The notes under the pieces were generated by a model. It made no database searches and had not been told where the DNA came from. It worked only from the letters and a program-made list of their open reading frames with translations. Positions 48,401-58,400 of a stretch of DNA of 64,000 nt are shown here, piece after piece. The stretch is taken from contig OW203769.1 of NCBI GenBank assembly GCA_934045905.1, positions 23,095,705-23,159,704 on the forward strand, given 5' to 3'. Within the stretch, counting starts at the first letter, position 1; each line of letters begins with the position of its first letter. The translations under genes were made by a program, and so were the position numbers. This DNA is from Leuctra nigra (lineage: Eukaryota; Arthropoda; Insecta; Plecoptera; Leuctridae).

Positions 48401-49861
48401 GTTTGACTCGACCGTCCGCCTGTGGGATGTTGAGCGCGGCGCGTGCATCCACACGCTGACCAAGCACACTGAGCCCGTGTACAGCGTGGCTTTCTCTCCT
48501 GATGGCAAGTTCTTGGCTTCGGGCAGCTTCGACAAGTGTGTGCACATCTGGTCCACGCAGAGCGGCCAGCTGGTGCACTCTTACAAGGGCACTGGAGGCA
48601 TATTCGAGGTCTGCTGGAACTCAAGGGGGGATAAAGTCGGCGCCAGCGCTTCGGATGGCAGCGTAAGTACTAACGTCAAAACATAGTATCTACCTAGTTT
48701 TCCCTTTCCTCATCCAACGATGTTGGGTTGGGGGGGGAGATTGCTCCACCTTCATCTAGGGCAGCCTCCTGGGGGTTCATTCACGAAACTTTTCGATAAT
48801 CGGTGCTATTCCGGATTACCTTATCCTGCCTCTAATCGCCGCTAACACAAGATGGAAAATCGTATTCACAAAACAACTAGGTTCCGCCCTTGTGTTAAAG
48901 TTCATTAGCCAATCAGAAACGTACAATTTGAAATTATTTACTTTCCCGCAATGACGTGTATTGTTTTCACAAAGTTACGGAAGTCGTCGAAATATTTCTG
49001 TCACATAATTTGAAGCTACTTCCGGTATCTAATTTACGAGTAAACTAATGTTTTAAACTGTAAAATCATTATAAGAACACGTAAAAACACAGTACAAATG
49101 CTCTTATATGTTCCATAAAGAGTTCAAGAACTATGAAAATATAAATCATCAAAATAATGCATGAGTTGTGAGAGTCGGTCGCTTTTAACCTACAAACCCC
49201 CGATAATCCGCGGTAACACTACCCCGTAGCGGGGTTAGTGAATGTTAGGTTGTGAATCGGATTTTCTCAAGGTCAGCGCTAATCGGAGATAACCCAAGCT
49301 ATCCGTGCTTTGTGAATGAGGCCCCTGGGATGCATTAACCATTCTCCCACGTGCCGCTCCACCTATTCCTTTCACCCTTCTCGGTCTTCCCACCATATTT
49401 TCTCTCTTCCCACAATCTTCTCTCCACAACATTGTCAATTCACATACAAAACACTAGGACCGTTTTTTTTTTTTAATTAGACCACCCTAAGCACGAGTCT
49501 TAAAAATATAGGACCTAAAAAGGCTGTAATCAGTGACTGATAAGTGATCACTGATCAGTAATGATTAAATTATATCTCAATAATATTATCTTCATTTAAA
49601 ACAGATTTGCATACAAAGTATGGTGTCTTGAGTGACACATAAAATGTAAAAATTTGAGAAGATATTCAAACATGCAACAATGCTTGATTAAAAATTTAAA
49701 AGATCCCGAAAGTTTATTATATTCATTCGTTGCTGATTTACCACTCCCATTTTAACCTACTGTGCTACTGTTCAATATTGCAAAATGATTAATTTAGAGT
49801 TGTTTTGATTTTTTTCTCATTTGCTTTGCAGGTGTTTGTCCTGGATCTCCGCAAGCTGTAA
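36444..49861 (+). CDS. ebi: TBL1/ebi: LisH-WD40 subunit of the NCoR/SMRT-HDAC3 corepressor
   Basis: Ten exons (36444-36501, 36588-36733, 36990-37134, 40239-40371, 41075-41213, 42784-42945, 44341-44523, 45434-45636, 48395-48662, 49832-49861) join in phase to 488 residues, close to human TBL1XR1. Residues 1-35 are LisH ([25 protein letters not shown]). A short Gln-rich linker and acidic stretch follow, then eight WD repeats from [16 protein letters not shown] to [32 protein letters not shown]. The protein is nuclear, scaffolds the corepressor and recruits ubiquitin ligase for corepressor exchange; in Drosophila, ebi acts in EGFR and Notch outputs. The linker is shorter than in vertebrates. All splice sites are GT/AG. 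Start: the ATG at 36444 lies in ACCATG and opens the LisH motif. Confidence 0.97.
37158..37955. mobile_element. DNA element with about 115-bp inverted ends and 8-bp TSD
   Basis: The ends GGTAAATTTACGATAAGCGT and their inverse are flanked by TTTCATTC at 37150-37157 and 37956-37963. The inverted ends extend about 115 bp (through ACCGGTTTTTTC and CATGAAAACATGTTTTATTATAAC-like blocks). The 8-bp TSD allows hAT, Merlin or P type; its GG end differs from the TAGGG group. It sits in ebi intron 3, starting 24 bases after the donor. Confidence 0.82.
37431..37680 (+). repeat. 124-bp tandem duplication inside the element at 37158
   Basis: AAGGAACATTCGAAAATRAT to TCCTTTATGAAA occurs twice head to tail (37431 and 37555) with only a few differences. 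It is a recent internal duplication. Confidence 0.85.
38125..39185. mobile_element. hAT-like element (TAGGGTTGCCA ends) carrying a nested hAT
   Basis: The ends TAGGGTTGCCA and TGGCAACCCTA are flanked by 8-bp duplications ATCAGTGT (38117-38124 and 39186-39193). It is interrupted by the separate hAT-like element at 38478-38957, leaving about 580 bp of its own. No transposase recognised. In ebi intron 3. Confidence 0.88.
38478..38957. mobile_element. hAT-like MITE with ATTAATCGATT arrays, copy 1
   Basis: The ends TAGGGATGTTCA and TGAACACCCCTA are flanked by 8-bp duplications CTTTATTT (38470-38477 and 38958-38965). The termini are rich in CGATTAATCGATT palindromes. It is a close relative of 50856-51346, and is inserted inside the older hAT-like element 38125-39185. 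Confidence 0.92.
39649..40146. mobile_element. hAT-like MITE with GGGTACCCGGGTAC arrays
   Basis: The ends TAGAGGT and (A)CCTCTA are flanked by 8-bp duplications TTTGTTAC (39641-39648 and 40147-40154). Subterminal palindromes GGGTACCCGGGTAC occur at both ends. It lies about 90 bp upstream of ebi exon 4, in intron 3. Confidence 0.87.
40442..40552 (+). mobile_element. LINE 3' terminal stub with (ATT)n tail
   Basis: CCTGGCCAGCTAGCTTAGGA, then CCACCCCCCGACCCGACTCT, then GGGAGGAAG(ATT)n. The same 3' end occurs on the minus strand at 44028-44215 next to recognisable LINE coding sequence. Confidence 0.7.
41827..42046. mobile_element. Small MITE with GGGGTTGTT inverted ends (candidate)
   Basis: ATGGGGTTGTTCAC at the left and GTTAACAACCCCAT at the right form short inverted ends around about 200 bp of GC-richer sequence. 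No certain TSD. In ebi intron 5. Confidence 0.5.
42337..42592. repeat. Inverted repeat with about 90-bp arms
   Basis: AAGTTCCCATACTTC..GCGAATGCGA-like sequence on the left pairs with TCGCATTCGC..GAAGTATGGGAACTT on the right. Arms of about 90 bp include AACAAAGGAAATC/GATTTCCTTTGTT, around a loop of about 75 bp. No TSD seen. In ebi intron 5. Confidence 0.7.
43064..43260. mobile_element. Short MITE with about 35-bp inverted ends
   Basis: CTAAAGTGACCCGCAGTCGA at the left and its near inverse TCGACTGCGGATGACTTTAG at the right, continued by CTGTGGATTGG/CCAATCCACAG. About 197 bp in ebi intron 6. No clear TSD. Confidence 0.65.
43828..44020 (+). mobile_element. LINE 3' end fragment, plus strand
   Basis: Codons read [22 protein letters not shown], then [12 protein letters not shown] and a stop, resembling the [21 protein letters not shown]-terminus of the LINE at 7655. 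The 3' end runs into an ATTT-type tail near 44020. Confidence 0.7.
44028..44215 (-). mobile_element. LINE 3' end fragment, minus strand
   Basis: The minus strand gives [19 protein letters not shown], then the 3' UTR CCTGGCCAGCTAGCTTAGGA to an (ATT)n tail at 44028. It is the same 3' UTR as the stub at 40442. It faces the plus-strand fragment 43828-44020 tail to tail across a few bases. Confidence 0.72.
45665..45805 (+). repeat. 42-bp tandem repeat, 3.3 copies
   Basis: The unit starting TAGTGCCACTCTCGATATGT and ending CTTCAAACCGTATTTC repeats at 45665, 45707 and 45749, with a partial fourth copy at 45791. The first three copies are essentially identical. It begins 28 bases after ebi exon 8. 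Confidence 0.9.
46543..47046. mobile_element. hAT-like MITE with CGAAGCTTCG/CTTCGACTTCG arrays
   Basis: The ends TAGGGGTGTGCGAAG and CTTCGCACACCCCTA-type are flanked by 8-bp duplications ATGATTAT (46535-46542 and 47047-47054). It keeps a short open segment from ATG at 46842 ([17 protein letters not shown]) that ends at a GT donor-like site, possibly the first exon of the autonomous parent's transposase. Confidence 0.9.
47413..47505 (-). mobile_element. tRNA-like SINE head within the Mutator-like element
   Basis: On the minus strand: an A-box-like ATGGCGCTATGGATAGCG, a T-arm GTCGGTTCGAATCCGGC with a good 5-bp stem, then GGGGCACAC followed by a T run (terminator-like). The acceptor stem does not pair and the anticodon arm is poor, so this is a SINE head or tRNA pseudogene, not a working tRNA. 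Confidence 0.6.
47518..48017. mobile_element. Tigger-type MITE, second copy, TA target site
   Basis: The ends CAGTAAACCCTCGTTATT and TTAACGAGGGTTTACTG are flanked by TA (47516-47517 and 48018-48019). The subterminal AATTCGAATT runs match the copy at 8521-9276, but the interior is shorter and lacks the HTH relic. Confidence 0.88.
48690..49450 (-). mobile_element. LINE 3' fragment, minus strand, split by a MITE
   Basis: On the minus strand, 49440-49324 encodes [20 protein letters not shown], the GRPRRRW-like C-terminus of a LINE. It continues after the insertion (48773-48690) as its 3' end. The two parts rejoin at a CCTGGG duplication around the MITE 48774-49323. Confidence 0.65.
48774..49323. 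mobile_element. MITE with GG..TCATTCAC ends and 6-bp TSD
   Basis: The left end GGTTCATTCACGAA and right end (inverse) GGCCTCATTCACAAAG are flanked by CCTGGG at 48768-48773 and 49324-49329. The AATCGG..GGATTA motifs near both ends are also inverted. The 550-bp interior is non-coding. Superfamily not assigned. It lies in the last ebi intron. Confidence 0.72.
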
Positions 49862-50116
49862 GTAATGAATGAAAGATAATCACAGTACAGATTCAATGAT
49901 ATTTCCTCTTTTTAGTTTGAATTGACTGCCCAATTCAAGTTTTACATGCACATTATGTTGAAAACATGAGGAGATCATAAGGCTCAGTGAAGAGAGCCGC
50001 ACTACTTACTATTGAAAAATAGTATTTTCCATGAGGTTTATATTTTAAATGTAACTTCCACATGAAGTGGGAACATGGTGAGTGTGACTTATGTTAGAGG
50101 AATTGTAAAGTAAAAT

Positions 50117-50528
50117 CTACGATCACCACACTTTACAGGGATTGGAAACTGTCAGACCAGCTGGCTATTGCTCTGACAATGGTGGCTATTTCAAGCGTCA
50201 ACCTGTCATCTGTCAAAAACTAAATTTAGCAATGAAAGGCACGATATGTGGAAGCTTGAGATAATGAAGACCTAATAATTTAATAAGATTCTTCATTTAT
50301 TAATCGAGTATCATGAAAACGTTGCCATAATTTTGTGTTTCAACTTTCAAGTAATATGCAAAAACTAATGGAATGTTTTTGAATCTGTATGAACACACTG
50401 TATGAACAATTTCGCATCTGCGCAAAGCTCCAAAAGCGGCCTCTGCGCCTTAGCATGGGTCTTCTGGGAATGACAACACAATGCGCAGACTGTTTCCAAT
50501 CCTGTAAAGTGTGGTGATCGTAGGTGAA
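50117..50528. mobile_element. MITE with about 38-bp inverted ends
   Basis: CTACGATCACCACACTTTAC at the left and GTAAAGTGTGGTGATCGTAG at the right continue through CAGG(G)ATTGGAAAC. The flanks GTAAAAT and GTGAAAT may be a TSD with one mismatch. Probably within the ebi 3' UTR. Confidence 0.72.
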
Positions 50529-50855
50529 ATGTTTCAACTAATAATGTATGCCAACATTGACATCGATATCTGAAAGTGTATTAGTGAAGAGGGGTCAATC
50601 CCTAAATAACGTTAATTGGCTAATATTGTTTTTGATATGCATTTTTGTAAGTGATGTATAACTTTTAAATTAGGTACCTAAATCATATTCTTTTCTCAAG
50701 TTTCATAATTCTATTACATTTTCGTCCTACCAGTACTATATACAAACAAATTGTTAGAAGAAGTATTGGCACATGTATTAAATCAATAAAGATATTATGT
50801 CAAAATATTATGTGATCTATCTCTTGATTGCTTCAATGAGGTATTTGGGAGAAAG

Positions 50856-51346
50856 TAGGGATGTTCACGATTACGATTTAATCGAATCGATTAATCGATT
50901 ATGACATTCAAAACGATTAATCGATGTTAGTACAATAATCGTATTACATCAATTTGAATTTGCCGCCTTGAAAATGGTTGCATTTTACAACATCTAAAAT
51001 GGCTGCCTTCATTCTGTCCACATTTTTCTATGTGTGCGTAATATTTTAGTGATAAATTTATGTTTGTGTTAATTTTCCCAAGTTTCAGTGTGTATTTCTA
51101 ATTCGCATTACCATTTATCAGTGATGATTAAATGAATTACGGCACATTACAGCGTATTTGAAGTAAAAATGAATGACTTCTCGGACACATTTCATTGTTG
51201 AGGTTAATATTGCCGTAAAAGACGATATATGATGACCACCCTGAACATGATGATATCAATACGATTTAATTCGATTATTAATCGATTTAAATTACGAAAA
51301 TCGAATTAATAATCGATTTAAATAAAATAATCGTTGAACACCCCTA
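50856..51346. mobile_element. hAT-like MITE with ATTAATCGATT arrays, copy 2
   Basis: The ends TAGGGATGTTCA and TGAACACCCCTA are flanked by 8-bp duplications GGAGAAAG (50848-50855 and 51347-51354). Over most of its length it matches 38478-38957 closely, with a short extra segment (about 40 bp) including TCTAAAATGGCTGCC. Confidence 0.93.
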
Positions 51347-51393
51347 GGAGAAAGTAAATAACAATCCCACAATTTCTTAGTCCATTTTATATA

Positions 51394-52087
51394 CCGTATT
51401 AACTCGTGTATAAGACGCGCTCGTGTATAAGACGCACCCTTGTTTTGAGAAGTCTATTTTAAGAAAACACTTAGCATGTGTGTATAAGACGCAGTAAATG
51501 ATGAAAAACAGTGTGTGTTTGTATACATGATATCCATCTAAATGTTGGTTTTCCAGCTAACTTAGCTATTTGAATGAAAATCACTGCCAACTTGTTGTAA
51601 ACAAACAGTAATTTCCTGCTTCTGAGAAAGGGGGGAGGGGAGTCTTTTCCCAGCAGCTGTTGCTTGCTATAAGAGGCATGCACCTGCCTTTCCTCTGCAT
51701 TCCAAAACAAACCCAACTCCTCTCCTCCCATTCCATTAAGATCACCATTCAACAGTGTTTTGTCTATTTTATGTCTGTCAGAGCAATGTTTATCAGACGT
51801 AAACATATATTTTGTCTCCTGATCTAAATGCAAGGGAAAACATTTTGTTGCAAAAATGTAATATGTTAATAGTGTTGTGTCTAGCTAGACACAGTATGAG
51901 TAGTCCAGACAGAGTGAGAGGGAAAGGCAGAGATAGACAACATGTGACAGTCTACCACAGCCCTGTTTACAAACATCCACCTTGGATTTACTGGGAAAAA
52001 AGCTTGGTATGCGTGTATAAGACGCAGGGCTGTTTTCAGAATCAAAATATTGACATATAATTGCGTCTTATACACGAGTTAATAGGG
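51394..52087. mobile_element. DNA transposon with CCGTATTAACTCGTGTATAAG ends, TA target
   Basis: The left CCGTATTAACTCGTGTATAA and the inverse of the right end (CCCTATTAACTCGTGTATAA) match over about 25 bp, flanked by TA on both sides. The motif GTGTATAAGACGC recurs four more times within the element. Short open frames in both directions resemble no transposase I know. Confidence 0.78.
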
Positions 52088-55000
52088 TACCTAACCTTAT
52101 TTTATTGTTATGAACTCAAAAGGTTCGGTGACAGGAAAGATGAACCCAGTTTACTGTAGTGTTAAGCATTGCCAGGTATTGGCCGGCCCATGCTAGCGCG
52201 GGTTCATCGTTGCCCGTCGCCGACCTTAATCTTATGCTGTGATCGGGTAGTACTAGAGCCGTGACTGGAGTTACATTACCTATTCATTATGTTGTACAAT
52301 ACCATCGTGATTAACTGATAGTGATATAACAAATAAACTAATGAAATCACTACCATGACCTTGGCATGGAGGATACATTGACTAGGTCTTTGGTATTGGT
52401 ATAGCCGATCAGTTTTATTTCTGGATTTTTATGGCATCCTTTCTTTCAAGAATATTTTTCAACACCTAGAAACCATAGGCAACACCAAGATGATATTACG
52501 TATTTACCTTCCTACTTTTAACATCATTTTCTTTACATCAATCATTTTGATGATAGTAAACCTATACAAATACATACCGAATATAGAATTGGGATTTGCA
52601 ATGAGAATTACAGGAGTGGATCAAGATTATGATTAAATAAATCGACTAATAGTTTGAAATTAAATTACATACATTTTTAATTTTGATATTTGAATGAAGT
52701 ATTAATGGATGAGAGGGTGACAACTACATGGCCTAATAATGAGTACATTTTATTCAGTGTAGAAATTTAGTAAATTGGTGTCACATTTTGAGTCTTCAAT
52801 TGAATACCTATTTAAATACCAATCGATTTTAGAAGCTCTTGGCTTTAGGTTGGACATTATTTGAAGCACCACCTTACAACTGTACGAATGAATTGGAGCA
52901 CCACTAACATTTAGACATCAGTTAGTTTCGTAGCTAAAAATGAATACCTATCTCTCTAAAAGATTGAGTCTTGAACAATGATCGTCCTAGTTGAACTAGA
53001 GTCATTGTGTGTATGTGGTAGATTATAGCATAATCTAAAACTTCAAAAGTAATCGACCTTTGCATGACTGCAAATATAAAAAAGTAAAGAAAATAGGCAA
53101 ATTATTATTATGTCCTGTTTGATTTGTACACAGTTTCAGTTCATAACTACATAAATAAAAAAAATTATCTCCTGGCTTTTAAAGACATTATGAATTTACT
53201 TCAGAATTAGGTAACATCATTAAATCTGAAATCTGCATAAAATGTCCAGTGAACCTAGCATGCTCTCTACATTTATAGTAGAAGTATGTAACTATTGTAT
53301 TACTATGACACTGTAGATACTTACTACTTACATTAGATTTTGTACTGTGTAATATAGCTGCCTCAAATCTACGCACAAACGAATTGTGCAAAGAGAAATG
53401 TGAACTATTTGACAGTAATTTTATCACAACCGAACCGACACTTAGAGACGTAAGATTGTGCATCGCTCCAAACTATTAGCTGATGCTTCAATTAATCTAA
53501 CTGGCACTGAACCTAAAGCTCAGACACACATTTTATAATTTCACAACATGCAGTCAATTGTTGCTCCTATGTTCTAATTGAGTTGACACAGTTACATCAA
53601 AAAGTAATCATTGGAAAACTGACAGGTTTTATTATTAATTTGGTGTTATATTTTTGACGGAAATAGTTCACGATAATTGCGTCCTGGAAAAGAACAATAA
53701 ATATGTAACACGTTACAGACTTTCACTTTGTTAAAAGTCTGTTTTAAGGCACCAATTGATTAATTTTAGAATTACTACAATTAGTATACTACAGAAATAA
53801 ACAAGCATTTCCAAATGAGTATGGTTGGTATTTGAGAGTTGTTCTAAATTTAAAATATAAATAAGTAGGTAGGTAAATGTGGAAAGCCTGAATTCACTAC
53901 GCTTTGTGATGTGGAATTTGTTTGCAGCAGGCAGTATACTACTACCCTGTCTAGTCTACAGAACAACTTCACTTGAGATGAGCAATGTGGAACAAGATAA
54001 AATAATATTCATAATGTATTTGTATTGCCTGAGAACTGCAGACATAATCTCTAATATATTAATATTTTTTTTCTGTGGCTGATTCATAATTATATGTAAT
54101 AAAAATGATAATTCTACAGTAGAAAACACAATAGGTAGGTACTTACATATTAACGTTTTACCGTAGGTACTTATAGTTATAGTATAAAAATGTGAAACTA
54201 ACTATATACGGCTATATTTATATTCGGTAGCTCTATGATTTGGTTACGAGTTGTAACTGTTTGTTTTACAACGCAGTTGGGCCCCGCGACCCACCATGTG
54301 GGTGAAACGAAGCGTATCGTTGGATTATCAATCATTTCATTCGCTGCCTTACATTGGAGAACAATCAACAAACCAAAGTAACATCTCCATAAAAAGAAGG
54401 ATGTTTAGAAATAGATTATCCTTTGTTATACCTACAATAATGCATATTCAACATTGTCAATAAGGATTTCTGTTTATCGAGAGATTGCTAGAAAGTGAAC
54501 CAGAAGGGTATCTGGACCTTCCAACAAGTGATCTCCTTGCAATCTTGCTCAGCTCATGTTACTTTGGATTTGGATGAGTGTATGAGACTAGTAGACTTGC
54601 GACTTCTTTGATATTGACTGGGTATTCTTGTTTCATAAATACAAATATAAAAAAAATATTAATGTTGTTGATGGGGCAATAACACCAATAATTATTACCC
54701 GAAGATTAAATTTCCCAGTACATAAGTGTCGAATTATCAAAGTAGCCATTATGTCATTTAGCAATTGTTCTCCAACATGATGCAATTAAATGCAAACTCA
54801 CGAGATTACTCTTCCGCAGACCACGCAGGGCGGCAAACCCGACAACAACACAATAAGTTAATATTTACAGAACCGTTCTTTGGCTTAGCAGTGCAAGCTA
54901 ACAAGTGCAACAGACAGGCAAGGCTCGCTCGGCTCTAGTCTCGTTCGCTATAGGTACTTAATTAATATTTATTTAATAATAAAATTTAATATTGGTGTCA

Positions 55001-55215
55001 ACAACATTAAAAGAATAGTAGAACAAATTTAAGTGAATGAGATTTCATAAAGTTAATTCTACAACTAACTAACATGTGTACGTCAATTGCCGTTTAAAAA
55101 TTTTGATTTTATAATACTATTATATTCACACATTTCATAGCATCAATTTAAAAATGTGTGCTGTTTTGCAGACAGTAGAACAAAACAAAATGTCTGTCAT
55201 TAACACAAGTAAACA

Positions 55216-55312
55216 ACAACTTGTCATCCTTGGTAAAAGATCCCTTGAACGAATAAAGTAAACAACAAGTAAACAACTTGTCATCCTTGGTAAAAGATCC
55301 CTTGAACGAATT
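55216..55312 (+). repeat. Direct duplication (40 bp, 56 bp apart) in the Gap1 3' UTR
   Basis: ACAACTTGTCATCCTTGGTA to CCTTGAACGAAT occurs at 55216 and again at 55272. It lies just beyond the Gap1 stop codon. Confidence 0.8.
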
Positions 55313-55405
55313 GAGACTGCTGCATGCGAGACATTGCCCGCCCGCCCTGCGCGGCACTCACAACAGTGCGCAACATCGCGCCGCCCAGCTGGCCGCAGCC
55401 GCGCG

Positions 55406-58400
55406 CTAGTTGGACGCTGGGAAGTTTGTCCGAAGCAGACTGCTGCCGTCCAACCGACCGACCCCGCCGGCCAACAGCAGGTAGTTGTCGTCGCCGATAG
55501 GAGATTGCCTGAAGAGACAGTCACACTTGATTTCTTTGTCACAGAACAAAATGTATGCTACAAGAACTACAGAAAGATCCCCCAAGCTCAACAATTACAT
55601 TCAGTTACAATCAATACCTAGTATAATGTAGGTACTTCATGTTTATTGCATTTCAAACATCAATCAAATCATAAATAACATACATTATCAATATCATATT
55701 CATGGACGTATTTGCCTACAAAATAGAATAGGATTTTAAATTACATAATTTTATCCAACGTAGGTACCTTTACAATTAGGTATCATACATACCTAGCTTG
55801 AGAATAACAAATTAATAATTTTGTAAATAATTACAGAAAGCCTAGATTTGGTACAGGGTGTAGAGATACCAAATAATGGTGCATATTGTAAGTGGGAATT
55901 TGAAACTTTATGCATGAATATGAGACGCTCTCAAAAAGTAGCAAATTTTTGCTTATATGCAGATTTAAAAATACCTGAGAGTAATAAAAGTATGGGTACA
56001 AACAATACGGGTTTAATATGGGTATTAAACAATACTCCTACCAAACATCATCATAGAGGTGGCTTTAAATAAAATAATTTTTTTTCTCAATAAAAGAGGG
56101 CAAATGAAATATACTATAGTTTTGTTTACATGAGCTAATACAGAAATGTGGATGAATCCGAGTGGTACTGACTTGCTTCCGAGCTTTGTGTCGCGCGCAA
56201 GCGTGCGCTGGTAGGAGCGATGTTCGTGCTCGAGAGTGAACGCACAGTCCTGGATCATCGTGAGCGTCTTGAAGCACGACTGGACGTCCTCGATGACGAA
56301 GCTCGGCAGGAAGCAGATGTCGCCGGTGTACACCGCTTGGCACTCGCACGCGGCTGTCATGGTAAAGCACTCGAGTCAAACTCAGGCCCGCATACTACTG
56401 TTATAAACTTTTGAACTTCCCACCCCTTCATAGTTCCAGATAGTGCCACAAGGTGGTAGCAGGGGTGATTTCCGCCCTCGCGAGCTTGAAGTAGTTTCCT
56501 CCCCCCAGTTCATCTCGAGATCTCGCCAAGATAGGTGGTACGTGACCACCTGTTCTTTTCGTTAGCCTATTTCTTGACCACGTGTAATCACATTCCTTGT
56601 ATAACAGTTTTATTCATCTTGCGTTTATCTATTAAACCCATGTGTTTAAACATCAACAGTGTTTCTTGTCTGTTTTTCGTTTTACCCTGACATCCTCGTT
56701 CGTCATCCTTGTGAATAAATTAGCCCTATAACACTACTCATATATTCCCCCACTGAGGTATTCATTGATCAATGATCACACACTGAATATTGCTCTAAAT
56801 GGGCATGACAACTATTAAAGCCATAACTATAATATGGAAAAATATCTTACTTTCATGTCTGATCAACGATCATCACACTTCACACTTTGCATTCTGACAT
56901 CATTCCCATACCCCAGCTGGTTGATACTATCCCGACATTGTACTGACACTGAATATGTGGGTACTGACTGCTGATACTCTTAAAGAAACAATGGTGAGAA
57001 ACAGAGACACCTCCACAACGTCCGACCCTACACAATGTTAATAATAGAAATCACTTGATGATGAGGACAAATGTATGGGCAGGGTTAACATTTTTTTATG
57101 TGCATTTTAGTTTTTAAATTTAACTCTGATATATACTCATCAATATAACGAAAAAGCAATTAATATGAGGTGGAAATATGAAACACCTATTAAGTTCTAA
57201 CACCTTGGACTTAACAACCGGCTCCTTATAATTGATTTTCACTCACCCTTGAGCCTCTCCAGATTGTCCATGTTGGCGATGAATAGCGAATGTATCCGCT
57301 GCAGCTCTCTGTCAGGGTCAAGGTTCATCTGCAGTCCGGCTTCCAAGCCTCGAGACACGTCGCTGCAGCCGGGCGTGAACTCGTTGCCTGATCGGCAGCT
57401 GCAAGCACACACCAACATTTTCACTCCCAGCGACAACTTCCTTAGCTGCCAAGTAGCTAATCAATCAATTCAAAGGTAAATTAGTTTTTAGGGGTGTGTA
57501 AATGGTGGTTTATATTTCGAATATGAAATTCTAAAATAAAAAGGTTTTGAATATCAAATAGCATGAAACCTAAATTTAGAAGAAGACACAATGTCATATA
57601 AAAAAGAGAAAGTCACCCTTCAAATTCCAAGAATAAAGGTTTGGACCACTGAAGTAGTATTTACAGCAGTAGTACCTAAATAGTAAATAGCTAGATATTA
57701 TGCATGTCTAAAGAAGCTGGATAGTTTTGAGATTTGAGATTTCAAATCGGAACACCTAGGTACTACTACATACCTATACAAAGTGTTTATAGCAAAGATT
57801 TTTCAAGTAGGTATTCAAATTGTACACAAATATTTCCACACTCCCTGAGTTTTTAATTCTACACAATCTTTCTATTAAGTATCCGCTATGCAATTAAACT
57901 GCTTCCCATTTGCTCTCAATTTTCTCTTCTACCCTTGCCCCCCAATCATTAACTAGGAAAACGCTCTGTGTAACGCGTTGATGAGCGAGCACGGATACGC
58001 GCAACACCTCGAACCGAAATTTTGTCTATGGAAAATGTTATTAAATTTAAAAGCCAATATTTATTCTTGAATTTCTTCACAGACTTGTATAAAAGTCTCA
58101 AAAATTTCTAAAATATTGGTCCCAATAACCTTGAGAAGTTTTAAGTTGATCAATTGAACCTTTCTAATTAAACGGTTCCTTGATAATTTTCAAAAATCAC
58201 AGGATCTCATTAAAAAAAATATACCTGGGACCACTCATATAATATTAGTGTGTGTACACAATATTAGATAACTGTTGAACGGTCATCAGTTTCATCAAAG
58301 ATAATTAATGCTTTAATTATCTTTGGTTTCATGCGTTTGAAAGTTTCTACTCTAACTACCTTGAATTAGAACTGAAGATTCGAAGATGCCGTGAAATATG

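Larger units (their letters stand above)
49862..55405. other. ebi 3' flank, intergenic region and Gap1 3' flank
   Basis: Convergent interval. A candidate ebi poly-A signal AATAAA is at 50785; if used, the ebi 3' UTR would contain the MITE at 50117-50528. Three DNA elements are delimited separately. From 52090 to about 55100 the DNA is AT-rich with no gene or element I can support. Gap1's 3' UTR (minus strand) occupies some part below 55405 and starts GC-rich. Confidence 0.5.

Noticed and set aside
51812..52060. 82-codon plus-strand ORF within the TA-flanked element
   Set aside because: No transposase motif, and a comparable frame is open on the other strand. Probably chance.
57489..57502. 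TAGGGGTGTGTAAA as the start of another hAT-like MITE
   Set aside because: No matching inverse end with an 8-bp duplication was found downstream, so no element could be delimited.
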